From Verrucomicrobiota bacterium (GTDB lineage Bacteria; Verrucomicrobiota; Verrucomicrobiia; CAIQCK01), in the NCBI GenBank assembly GCA_016222825.1, contig JACRQF010000009.1:62001-126000 (forward strand): a stretch of DNA of 64,000 nt. The letters are read 5' to 3'. Below are positions 18,082 through 28,357 of the stretch, piece by piece (within the stretch, counting starts at the first letter, position 1; every line of letters starts with the position of its first letter). A model generated the notes under the pieces. The model did no database searches and had not been told where the DNA came from. It saw only the letters and a program-made list of their open reading frames with translations. The position numbers and the translations under genes were made by a program.

Positions 18082-18150
18082 CGTATTTCCCGCATCCTAG
18101 CCCGATATCGCCGCCGGAGCGAAGCTTCAAAATTCCCTGAAACTTCCCCG

Positions 18151-18178
18151 TTGAAATGCCGGGCCGTCCTGCTATTGT
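18151..18178 (+). promoter_or_regulatory. sigma-70-like promoter of the tRNA-Arg gene
   Basis: TTGAAA (18151-18156) and TATTGT (18173-18178) are separated by 16 bases, with the mature tRNA beginning 17 bases after the -10. The spacing gives a short 5' leader for RNase P. Confidence 0.6.
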
Positions 18179-18194
18179 CTGGCCCGCTTTGGGC

Positions 18195-18271
18195 GCGCCC
18201 GTAGCTCAGTGGATTAGAGCATCTGACTACGGATCAGAGGGTCGTAGGTTCAAGTCCTACCGGGCGCGCCA
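18195..18271 (+). tRNA. tRNA-Arg (anticodon ACG)
   Basis: A full cloverleaf of 77 nt: acceptor GCGCCCG pairs with CGGGCGC, D arm GCTCAGTGGATTAGAGC, anticodon stem TCTGA/TCAGA enclosing loop CTACGGA (anticodon ACG, the tadA-modified arginine tRNA), and T arm GTAGGTTCAAGTCCTAC. The discriminator is G and the 3' CCA is encoded. No integrase or attachment-site duplicate is seen next to it. Confidence 0.97.
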
Positions 18272-18391
18272 GTTTTCCACACACAAATGAGGGTTCGTGC
18301 CTTCCTGAAACAAACGGCTTTGCTTCGTTAGGCAGGCCCGATAGCATGAGGGCGCTTGAGACCGCCACAAATTGCCAACCCCATCCATCCA

Positions 18392-20821
18392 ATGAGCCGA
18401 CCTATCCTCCTTGTTCTGGCGATGCTTTTTTGCTTCGCGCCGTCCTTTCCCGCTGCGGGCGCCGCCGAACATAAGAAGGCCGAATCGAGGCCGGCGCTCG
18501 ATCCGCCGCCGGGGCCGGCGCAGAAGCCGTATCAGCCTGCGGACGGCCAGATCATGGAAGTGAACCCGCCGGCGTTTATCTGGGTGCCGGCGGGACGCGG
18601 CGCGACGTATGCGTTGCAGTTGTCGCACTCGGAGTTTTTCCCGCCGGAGGACACGCGGACGTTTTCGGGACTGACGCGGACGGTGTTCGTGCCGCGCGAA
18701 CCATTGCTGCCGTGCCGCTGGTTCTGGCGCTACGGCGTGGAGACCAGGAACGGGACGGTGTTCGGCCGCGCGCGGTTGTTCTCAGTGCCGAAGAGCGCGC
18801 GGCTGTTTCCGCTGCCCGACTTTGACAAGGTCGCGCAGAGCGTGCCGGCAGCACGGCCGCGGTTGTTCCTGAGCGGCGAGCAGCTCGCGAAAGTCCGCGC
18901 CGCGGCGAAAGGCGAGTTGAAAGGCGCAGTGCAGGACTTGGTGAAATCGTGCGAGAGGGCTGTCGGCGAGGAACTGGTGCCGGAGCCGGATTACCAGCCG
19001 AAGGAGCCGGGCAAGCGCGGGCCATGGGCCATCCGCATCATGAGCACGACGCGCCCGCCGATGGACAAGATGGAGCAATGCGCGCTGGCGTATCTGGTCA
19101 CCGGCGACAAGCGGCTCGGCCTCGAAGCGAAACGGCGGCTGCTCTACTTCTTCTCGTGGGACCCGGAGGGGCCGACGAGCTTCTTCGCCTACGACGAGCC
19201 GCCGATGTGGGTGATGATGCGCGGCACGCGGGCCTATGACTGGACTTACGATCTGTTCACGCCGGAGGAGCGCGCGAAGATCGAGCCGAACATGAAGGCG
19301 CGCGCGTTGCAGTTCCTGAAGAAACTCCAAAAGCTGCCGTTCGAAAGCAATCCCTACGACAGCCACGCGGGCCGGCTGCCGGGTTTCCTCGGCGAGTGCG
19401 CGCTGTCGTTCATCCACGAGTGGCCGGAGGCGCGCCAGTGGCTGGAGTATGTGACGACAATTTACATGACCAGCTATCCGGCGTGGGGCGGCGATGACGG
19501 CGGCTGGCAGGAAGGTCCAAGCTACTGGAGCGCCTACATGGGCTTCGCGATGCACTTCGTCGTGGCGCTGCGGCAGGCGACCGGCGTGGACTTGATGCAG
19601 AAGCCGTTTTTCCGCAACACGCCGAACTATGCGCTCTACACGGCGACGCCGTATCACGAGAACTGCCCGTTCGGCGACGGCCAGCACGGGCCGCCAACCG
19701 GGCCGCGCGCGGTGATGTATGCCTTCTCGTCGCTCACGCAGAATCCGTTCTTCCGCTGGTATGCCGACGCGGCGGGCTACAAGCCGGGCAGCGATGTGCT
19801 CAGTCTCGCCACCTACGACCCGGCGCTGAAGGCGCGCTCGCCGCAGGAGTTGCCGCAGGCGCATGTGTTTCCCGGCGCGGGCCTCGTCTCGATGCACACG
19901 GCGATGGGCGACAAGGAACGCGACATCAGCTTCCTGATGCGGAGCAGCCCGTTTGGCAGCGTCAGCCACGGCCACGCCGACCAGAACGCGTTTGTCGTCG
20001 AGGCGTTCGGCCGCGGGCTGGCGGTCGCGACGGGATATTATCCGTGGTATGGCTCGCCGCATCACAGCCAGTGGACGCGCGCGACGCGGGCGGTGAACAG
20101 CATTCTGGTGGACAGCCAGGGCCAGGTGCAGCGCAGCGCGGCGGCCAAGGGAGCGATCACGGCGTTCCTCCACGGCGAGGGCTACGACTACACCGAGGGC
20201 GAGGCCGGCGCGGCGTATGGCGACAAACTGAAGCGATTCCGCCGCCACGTGGTGCATGTGCGGCCGGGAGTGTTTGTGATTTTTGACGATCTGGCGGCAA
20301 CGAAACCGGCGACGTTCCAGTGGTTGTTGCACGCGCATGAGAAGATCGCCGTGGACGAGCAACAGCAGCTCGTGACAATCCGCCGCGAGCCGGCGACGAT
20401 GGAAGTGCGACTGCTGCTGCCCGCGGGCCTGGCGTTTTCGCAGAACGACAAATACGAGCCGGAGCCTGAGCGCGTGAAGCGCGGCGAGATGAAGAACACA
20501 TGGCACCTCACCGCCGCCACGACCACGCAGAGCGCCACGGGGCGGTTTCTCTCAGTGCTGACGCCGCATCGCACCGGCAGCGACTCGCCGGTGACGAAGA
20601 CGGATCTCGTCCAAGGCGACGGCGCGGTCGGCGTTCGGCTGCGGTTCGCGGACGGCGCGGAGGATGTTGTCGCCTTCCGCACAAGCGCTGATGCCGAGAC
20701 GGTGTCCTGCGGCGGTTTGCGCAGCGACGCGCTCGTCTTTGCACGCGGCCGCGCCAAAGACGGCAAGGTGAAGCGTCGCCTGATGTATGAGGGTATAAAG
20801 CTGGAGGAAACCGGCAAGTAG
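18392..20821 (+). CDS. exported heparinase II/III-like protein with DUF4962-type N-terminus
   Basis: The ATG at 18392 gives a signal peptide (MSRPILLVLAMLFCFAPSFPAAGAAE); the frame from 18356 would bury it. The 809-aa protein has an N-terminal beta-sandwich region of DUF4962 type (NPPAFIWVPAGRGATYALQLS, WRYGVETRNGTVFGRARLF), then an alpha/alpha barrel (RPRLFLSGEQLAKVRAA, CALAYLVTGDKRLGLEAK, DDGGWQEGPSYWSAYM) and the heparinase II/III beta-sheet domain with SHGHADQNAFVVEAFGRGLA and AVNSILVDSQGQ. The family cleaves uronic-acid polysaccharides by beta-elimination; His and Tyr residues of that type are present (SHGHADQN). Substrate is unknown. Confidence 0.82.
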   Translation: MSRPILLVLAMLFCFAPSFPAAGAAEHKKAESRPALDPPPGPAQKPYQPADGQIMEVNPPAFIWVPAGRGATYALQLSHSEFFPPEDTRTFSGLTRTVFVPREPLLPCRWFWRYGVETRNGTVFGRARLFSVPKSARLFPLPDFDKVAQSVPAARPRLFLSGEQLAKVRAAAKGELKGAVQDLVKSCERAVGEELVPEPDYQPKEPGKRGPWAIRIMSTTRPPMDKMEQCALAYLVTGDKRLGLEAKRRLLYFFSWDPEGPTSFFAYDEPPMWVMMRGTRAYDWTYDLFTPEERAKIEPNMKARALQFLKKLQKLPFESNPYDSHAGRLPGFLGECALSFIHEWPEARQWLEYVTTIYMTSYPAWGGDDGGWQEGPSYWSAYMGFAMHFVVALRQATGVDLMQKPFFRNTPNYALYTATPYHENCPFGDGQHGPPTGPRAVMYAFSSLTQNPFFRWYADAAGYKPGSDVLSLATYDPALKARSPQELPQAHVFPGAGLVSMHTAMGDKERDISFLMRSSPFGSVSHGHADQNAFVVEAFGRGLAVATGYYPWYGSPHHSQWTRATRAVNSILVDSQGQVQRSAAAKGAITAFLHGEGYDYTEGEAGAAYGDKLKRFRRHVVHVRPGVFVIFDDLAATKPATFQWLLHAHEKIAVDEQQQLVTIRREPATMEVRLLLPAGLAFSQNDKYEPEPERVKRGEMKNTWHLTAATTTQSATGRFLSVLTPHRTGSDSPVTKTDLVQGDGAVGVRLRFADGAEDVVAFRTSADAETVSCGGLRSDALVFARGRAKDGKVKRRLMYEGIKLEETGK

Positions 20822-20830
20822 CGGATCTTC

Positions 20831-21565
20831 TCACGAAGCCGCTGCCACCAGCGCGCGGAAGAGCGCGGCGGACGGCTCATGCCGGTCGTGGAGCCGCTCC
20901 GGATGCCATTGCGCGCCGAGGAAGAACTGCGAACCGTCCAGTTCCACCGCCTCCACCACACCGTCGCGCGTTGAGCGCGCCGACACGCGCAGCCGGGGCG
21001 CAAGGTCTTTCACGGCCTGGTGATGGGCGCTGTTGACGCGGATCGCCGTCGCGCCGACCAACGCGTGCAGCCGCGTGCCTGGAACAATCTCCACGTCATG
21101 GACCAGTTCGAAATGGCGCGGGTCGCTGTGGTTGACGGCCGCGCCGATTTCCGACGGCAGGTCGAGCGCCAGCGTGCCGCCCGCGGCAACGTTCATCACC
21201 TGGCAACCGCGGCAAATGCCGAGCACCGGCCGCCGGCCCTCATCGAGCAGCCGCCGCGTCAAGAACAACTCCATCGTGTCGCGAAGCCGGCTCACACTTC
21301 CCAACTTCGGGTTCGCCGGGTCGCCGCCGAAGAGCGCGGGGTTCACATCGCCGCCGCCGGTCAGCAGCAGGCCGTCGGCGGGCGCGAGCAGCGCCGCCAG
21401 CGCCGCCTCGTCGTCCGTCAGTGGCAACACCATCGGCAGCCCGCCCGCCGCCAGCACCGCGTCGGTGTATTCCTTGTTGATGCAACCGTTCAGTCCGCCA
21501 CCGCTCCTCTCCTGAACGGCCGGTGTCAGCGCAATCAGCGGCTTCTGTTTTGCGACGGCGCTCAT
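20831..21565 (-). CDS. class I glutamine amidotransferase-like hydrolase (peptidase C26, PuuD-like)
   Basis: The start is the ATG at 21565 (MSAVAKQKPLIALTPA), overlapping the upstream stop as ATGA. The 244-aa enzyme has DGLLLTGGGDVNPALFGG, the nucleophile elbow VLGICRGCQVMNVAAGGTL (Cys in GICRG), VNSAHHQAVKDLAPRL, and the His-Glu pair AQWHPERLHD. It matches gamma-glutamyl-gamma-aminobutyrate hydrolases, which release glutamate from gamma-glutamyl conjugates. Translational coupling to the FAD oxidoreductase gene suggests a shared pathway, but no putrescine-pathway gene is adjacent, so the natural substrate is open. Confidence 0.88.
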   Translation of the reverse strand: MSAVAKQKPLIALTPAVQERSGGGLNGCINKEYTDAVLAAGGLPMVLPLTDDEAALAALLAPADGLLLTGGGDVNPALFGGDPANPKLGSVSRLRDTMELFLTRRLLDEGRRPVLGICRGCQVMNVAAGGTLALDLPSEIGAAVNHSDPRHFELVHDVEIVPGTRLHALVGATAIRVNSAHHQAVKDLAPRLRVSARSTRDGVVEAVELDGSQFFLGAQWHPERLHDRHEPSAALFRALVAAAS

Positions 21566-23520
21566 GCGTAGCACCGCACCTCATAGACGCTCGCCACCTC
21601 GGCACCGTTTGTGGCGGTGATGTGCAGGCGGATGGACTTCGCCTCGACCGGCTTGAACGTGTGGCGGTTCAGGCGCTGGTAGTTGCCGGTGACTTTCGCG
21701 AGCGTCACCGGTTTGTCGCTGTCCGGCACGACAGCGGTGATCTCGTAGTCCCGCACCGTTTCCGGTTGCGGCGCGCGGATGACGCCTTTGTTGGCGCTGT
21801 CCTGCGAGGTCAATGTCAGTTCCCGGTGAAAGCCGCTGTCGAACGTGATTTGGATGCGGCTGATCGTCTGTGGTTTGTCCCACGCCAGTTCCAGCCAAGC
21901 GGCACCCGGCGTCATCGGCGCGCCCCAGCGGTTCTTCCAGTCTCGCTCCATGTCGCGGACGAAGCCGTTGATGACGTTCGCAGCCTTGGAGGTTTTGTAT
22001 TCCGCCGACGCCGTCACCTTCGCGGCGCGCGCGAGATCCTGGGCGTCGGAGTTGCGGACGTTCTTGATCGTCTGGTCGTCGCGCAGGAGCGCCTGCTGCA
22101 ACTCGCCCACGCGCGCCTTGTCCTGCGCAAGCTGGCGCGGCGCGAGGCCGTGGCGCGCGCAGAACGCCGCGGCGGTGCCCGCAGCCTGGCCGATGACGGA
22201 GCACGTCGCCATCACGCGCGTTGAGGTGAACGCGACGTGCGTGGCGCTGATGTTGCGGCCCGCCATCATCAGGTTGCCGACGTTCTTGCTGTAGAGCGAA
22301 CGCAGCGGGATGTTGTAAACCTCCTCCATCTTGATCTGGACGCACGGATGGTTCTCCTGCATGTCGAAACCGCTCGGTGGATGGTCGTCCATCCACCAGC
22401 CGCCGATGGCGACAGCGTCGGCGAAATCGCCTGTCTTTCCTTCCAAGTCATGTTGCGTCAGGAGATGGTCGCCCAGAATGCGCCGGCTCTCGCGTTTGCC
22501 GGGCAGCATCCCGATCCAGTCCAGCGCCCACGAGTCGCTCGCCGGGTGGTTGCCGGAGTTCTTGATGTAATCCCACACGCCGAGCACGATCGAGAGCAGC
22601 TCGAACCGGATGCGCTCGTTGTCGCGAATGGTATTGAGCTGGCCGCCCCACTCGATCCACCAGTAACCGTATTCCCACGCCTTCACCGAGCGGAACTGGA
22701 GCTGCTCCTTCGTCACCTTGCGCGCCCATTTCGGCGGCGTGAACGGCATCGGCCGGCCGCAGTCGCTCGACGTGAACAGGATGCTGCTGCCAAGCGTCTG
22801 CCGGTCAGGCGCGGCGAGGCCAAGCGATTCGTTGAACTCGCTCTTCTGCTCGCGGCCCCAGCGGAATTCCGCGCCGCTCTCCAGCGCGAGCCGGCTGTCG
22901 CCGGTGCAGTCGAGATAAACCTTCGCCTTGATGCGGTAGAGATGCTCGGTCTTGTCGCAGCGCACCATCACTTGCTGGATCGCGCCGTCCTTCGTCTCCG
23001 CCGCGAACAACGCGCTATCGAGCAGTAGCGTGATATTTGGCTCACTCTTCACCTTGTCGTAGAGCAGCAGATCCCACAGTTCCCACGACCGCTGCGGATT
23101 GTTCACGGCATCGTCGAGCCGAAACTCCTCGATCAGCCCGCCCTCGCGCCAGCCGGGCCGGCCCTTGTGGCAGTTCGCGCCAACGATGTGCATCTTCACT
23201 TCGCTGCTGGCGTTGCCGCCAAGCCGCGAACGGTCCTGCGCGAGCACCACGGTCGCGCCGTTGCGCGCCGCGGCCACCGCCGCGCAGACGCCCGACATGC
23301 CGCCGCCCGCGACAAACACGTCGCACGCGAGGTCCACCAGCGTCATGTGCGGCTCGCCGGAAAAACGGCCCACGCCCGCCTGTGGCGGCGCGACACGGTC
23401 AAAGGCGTTGCTGATCTGCTCGCGCGATGGCGGCGTGGCGCCGGAGAATCCGTCGGCGCGGACGATGAGCGAGAAACCGGTGCCCAGCCCGGTCATTGCG
23501 AGAAATTGTCGTCGGTTCAT
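21562..23520 (-). CDS. exported FAD-dependent oxidoreductase with C-terminal beta-sandwich domain
   Basis: The 652-aa product begins MNRRQFLAMTGLGTGFSLIV, a twin-arginine-like leader. An FAD-binding GxGxxG motif follows in FVAGGGMSGVCAAVAAARNG, then the GGNASSEVKMHIVG segment of the FAD_oxidored (PF12831) family. A second FAD contact is LMMAGRNISATHVAFTSTRV, and IGQAAGTAAAFC follows. The last 130 residues look like a discoidin/F5_8-type carbohydrate-binding domain (AAWLELAWDKPQTISRIQI). This architecture is common in glycan-degrading Verrucomicrobiota and Planctomycetota, where the enzyme is thought to oxidise sugars; that role is inference. It is transcribed with the peptidase C26 gene. Confidence 0.85.
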   Translation of the reverse strand: MNRRQFLAMTGLGTGFSLIVRADGFSGATPPSREQISNAFDRVAPPQAGVGRFSGEPHMTLVDLACDVFVAGGGMSGVCAAVAAARNGATVVLAQDRSRLGGNASSEVKMHIVGANCHKGRPGWREGGLIEEFRLDDAVNNPQRSWELWDLLLYDKVKSEPNITLLLDSALFAAETKDGAIQQVMVRCDKTEHLYRIKAKVYLDCTGDSRLALESGAEFRWGREQKSEFNESLGLAAPDRQTLGSSILFTSSDCGRPMPFTPPKWARKVTKEQLQFRSVKAWEYGYWWIEWGGQLNTIRDNERIRFELLSIVLGVWDYIKNSGNHPASDSWALDWIGMLPGKRESRRILGDHLLTQHDLEGKTGDFADAVAIGGWWMDDHPPSGFDMQENHPCVQIKMEEVYNIPLRSLYSKNVGNLMMAGRNISATHVAFTSTRVMATCSVIGQAAGTAAAFCARHGLAPRQLAQDKARVGELQQALLRDDQTIKNVRNSDAQDLARAAKVTASAEYKTSKAANVINGFVRDMERDWKNRWGAPMTPGAAWLELAWDKPQTISRIQITFDSGFHRELTLTSQDSANKGVIRAPQPETVRDYEITAVVPDSDKPVTLAKVTGNYQRLNRHTFKPVEAKSIRLHITATNGAEVASVYEVRCYA

Positions 23521-23641
23521 AATGATGCTTTGGTTTGTCCGTCAAGGTTCGCGGTTATGCTAAAGCAAAACCTCCCGGCATTCAAACGGCGAACTGAAAA
23601 CGATGACGCTGAAATTCTCCGCAGGCTTCTCGAAATTTGCC

Positions 23642-23671
23642 TTGCGCGGGTTTGGACGCCTCCGGTATGGT
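23642..23671 (+). promoter_or_regulatory. possible promoter of the pyr operon
   Basis: TTGCGC (23642-23647) and TATGGT (23666-23671) with an 18-base spacer lie just upstream of the PyrR-type hairpin, so a transcript starting near 23678 would include the whole attenuator. The match to consensus is moderate. Confidence 0.4.
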
Positions 23672-23697
23672 CGGGGCGGTTTGATACACCTTTAAGT

Positions 23698-23715
23698 CCG
23701 GTCCAGTGAGACCGG
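23698..23715 (+). promoter_or_regulatory. PyrR RNA-binding hairpin (anti-antiterminator)
   Basis: CCGGTCCAGTGAGACCGG forms a hairpin with stem CCGGTC/GACCGG and loop CAGTGA. The UCCAGUGAGA core fits the conserved PyrR binding-loop pattern (UCCNGNGAG). It lies about 80 bases before pyrR and 35 bases before an intrinsic terminator, the order expected for PyrR attenuation: UMP-bound PyrR holds this hairpin so that the terminator forms. Confidence 0.75.
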
Positions 23716-23749
23716 GAAGGCATTATGACGAAGTTCGAAGTTCATGTTC

Positions 23750-23792
23750 GCCGTGCGACTGCGGCTGCGGGCCGGGTCGGCACGGCTTTTTT
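23750..23792 (+). terminator. leader terminator of the pyr attenuator
   Basis: GCCGTGC (23750-23756) pairs with GCACGGC (23780-23786), with additional G/C pairing possible inside, and six T follow at 23787-23792. The pyrR ATG comes only 7 bases later. A rho-independent terminator so close in front of a coding start is a hallmark of transcription attenuation. Confidence 0.78.
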
Positions 23793-23798
23793 GTGCTT

Positions 23799-24304
23799 AT
23801 GAAACAAACTTGTGTGATGGATGCGGTGGCAATGGACCGGGCGCTGACGCGCATGGCGCATGAAATCGTCGAGCGTTCGGAGGACATGGGTAAGATCGTG
23901 TTGGTGGGAATCCAGGGCGGCGGCGTGCGGCTCGCGCAACGGCTCGCCGCCAAGCTCCAGGAGATACTCGGCAAACCGGTGCCGTGTGGCATGCTGGACA
24001 TCACCATGCACCGCGACGACCTCTCGCTGCGCAAAAAACCGCCCGTGGCCCGGCAGACGAACATCACGTTCGATGTGACCGGCAAGCACATCATCTTCGT
24101 GGACGACGTGCTCTACACCGGCCGCTCCACGCGGGCGGCGATGAGCGAGATCACCGATTTCGGCCGGCCGGCGCGCATCCAACTCGCCGTGCTGGTGGAC
24201 CGCGGTCACCGCGAGCTGCCGATCCGGGCCGATTATGTCGGCAAGAACATCCCGACATCGAAGGAACAAAAGGTCCGCGTCCTCGCGGAGGAGGTGGTTG
24301 TCGA

Positions 24305-24308
<4 letters not shown>
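23799..24308 (+). CDS. pyrR: bifunctional pyr operon regulator / uracil phosphoribosyltransferase
   Basis: The ATG at 23799 ([20 protein letters not shown]) is chosen because it lies just after the leader terminator; the frame upstream from 23706 runs through the attenuator. The 169-aa length fits PyrR (about 180). Family marks include [45 protein letters not shown] and the PRPP loop [18 protein letters not shown], ending with the [10 protein letters not shown] loop. It binds the hairpin in its own leader and can convert uracil to UMP. It overlaps pyrB by ATGA. Confidence 0.95.
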
Positions 24309-25239
<931 letters not shown>

Positions 25240-25243
<4 letters not shown>

Positions 25244-26505
25244 GCAATCTGACGATTCGCAACGGGCGGGTGATTGACCCCGCCAATAAAGTGGACGCTG
25301 TGCGCGATGTCTTCGTGCGCGATGGCAAAATCGCCGCCGAAGCCGTGCCGGACGCGCCAGTGTTGGACGCGAAGGGTCTTGTGGTGACGCCGGGTCTCAT
25401 TGACATTCACGTCCACTTGCGCGAGCCGGGCCGCAGCGACAAGGAAACCATCGAGACCGGCACACGTTGCGCGGCTTTCGGCGGGTTCACGAGCGTCGTT
25501 TGCATGCCGAACACCTCGCCCGCCGCCGACAACACCGGCACCATCGCGTTCATCAAACAGCGCGCCGCCGCAGTCGCCTGCGTGAACGTCCTGCCGGCCG
25601 GCGCGATTACCAAGAACATTGAAGGCGCGGAGCTGGCGCCGATCGGTTCGCTCAAGCGTGCGGGCGTCGTGGCGATCACCGACGACGGCCGTTGCGTGCA
25701 AAGCAACGAAATCATGCGGCGCGCGCTGGAATACGCGAAGATGTTCGAGCTGCCGCTGATGGACCATTGCCAGGACAACAACCTCGTCAGCGACGGCGTG
25801 ATGCACGAGGGCTACTGGAGCCATCTGCTCGGCATGAAAGGCTGGCCAAGCATCGGCGAGGAGATCATCGTCGCCCGCAACATCATGCTAGCCGAGCAGG
25901 TGGACTGGCATGTTCACTGTCAGCACCTGAGCAGCGCCGGCAGCGTGCGGCTCGTGCGCGAGGCGAAGAAACGCGGCGTGAAGATTTCCGCCGAGGCGTG
26001 CCCGCACCATTTCACGCTGACTGACGAAAGCTGCAAGGGTTACGACGCCAACTTCAAGATGAGTCCGCCGCTGCGCGAGCCGCGTGACGTGGAAGCGATC
26101 CTGGAGGGTCTGGCCGACGGCACCATCGAGGTGATATGCAGCGACCATGCGCCGCACTGCGCGTTCGAGAAAGAGGTGGAGTTCGACAAGGCGCCGTTCG
26201 GCATCCTCGGCTTGGAGACGGAACTGGCGTTGTCGTTGGCGCTGGTCCACAAGAAGCTGCTGACGCTGCCGCAGCTTGTCGATAAGTTCACGACCGGTCC
26301 GGCGCGGTTGCTGCGGCTGAACAAAGGCACGCTGTCGGTTGGCGCGGACGCGGACATCACGGTGATGGACCCTGCGCGCGAATGGGTTTACGACGTGAAC
26401 CAGACGGCGAGCAAGTCGCGCAACACGCCGTTCCACGGCTGGTCTCTCAAGGGCAAGGCCGTGGCGACCATCGTGGGCGGGCGCGCGGCGTGGCCGGTGA
26501 AGTGA
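25240..26505 (+). CDS. pyrC: dihydroorotase
   Basis: The start at 25240 ([18 protein letters not shown]) overlaps the pyrB stop and has GAGGAGG upstream. The 421-aa protein is a class I dihydroorotase: metal-site [33 protein letters not shown], the [14 protein letters not shown] segment, [10 protein letters not shown], and SDHAPHC with the catalytic Asp. It closes carbamoyl-aspartate to dihydroorotate. Class I enzymes often work in a complex with PyrB, which fits the tight coupling here. Confidence 0.96.
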
Positions 26506-27083
26506 TGATGAAGACGCTGATCGGCTATCTCTGCGCTGCGGCGGTGGGCGTGCTGGCCACGTTGCTTTGGCTGAATCAGACGACGCGCCGCGAGATCAGC
26601 AACGATTTCGCTGCCGCCGAGATCAAGCGCGTAGCGAAGGCGTTTTCGGCCGAGCAGGTGATCGTCTTCAATTACAAGCACAAGCGGTCAGACCTGATCA
26701 GCACGGCGCAGGTTTCGATCCTCGGCAAGGCGCGCGTGTTCGCCGGGTTTGATCTGTCGAAACACCTGCGCGTCGTCGTGGACCAGAAGAAGCGGCGCGT
26801 GACGGTGGAGCTTGGCCAGCCGGAGATTGTCGGCGTGGATATGTTTGACCAGACCTACCAATACGAGAAAGATTGGTTGTGGAACCGGTTCTCGGAAGAG
26901 GACCGGGACGCCATCGCGCGCGGCATGCGTCAGAGCGTGCTGCAACAGGCGGCGGCCAGTTCACTGTTGCGCGAGGCGCGTGATAGCATGAGAGACTTTT
27001 TGACCGCGATGATGCGCGGTCACGGCTACGCGGCGGATGTGCAGTTTGTCGGCACGGAGCCGGCGCCGCAATTGAAAGGATAA
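26505..27083 (+). CDS. membrane-anchored DUF4230-like protein in the pyr operon
   Basis: The ATG at 26505 shares one base with the pyrC stop. The 192-aa product has one N-terminal membrane anchor (LIGYLCAAAVGVLATLLWL) and an extracytoplasmic beta-rich domain (VIVFNYKHKRSDLISTAQVS, FAGFDLSKHLRVVVDQKKRR, VTVELGQPEIVGVDMFDQTY), then helices with LWNRFSEEDRD. This looks like DUF4230, a family of unknown function. Its place between pyrC and carA, without gaps, means it is made with pyrimidine enzymes; a direct role in the pathway is not implied by the sequence. Confidence 0.7.
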   Translation: MMKTLIGYLCAAAVGVLATLLWLNQTTRREISNDFAAAEIKRVAKAFSAEQVIVFNYKHKRSDLISTAQVSILGKARVFAGFDLSKHLRVVVDQKKRRVTVELGQPEIVGVDMFDQTYQYEKDWLWNRFSEEDRDAIARGMRQSVLQQAAASSLLREARDSMRDFLTAMMRGHGYAADVQFVGTEPAPQLKG

Positions 27084-28283
<1,200 letters not shown>

Positions 28284-28357
28284 TCGCGGCAGTCAAACCG
28301 GCAACCGGCAGCGAGAGCTTGAGTTGTTGTTTTCGGCAGCATACGAAAGACACTGAC

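Noticed and set aside
18195-18271. tRNA-Arg as an integration site for a mobile element
   Set aside because: No integrase, no duplicated 3' tRNA end and no composition change next to it.
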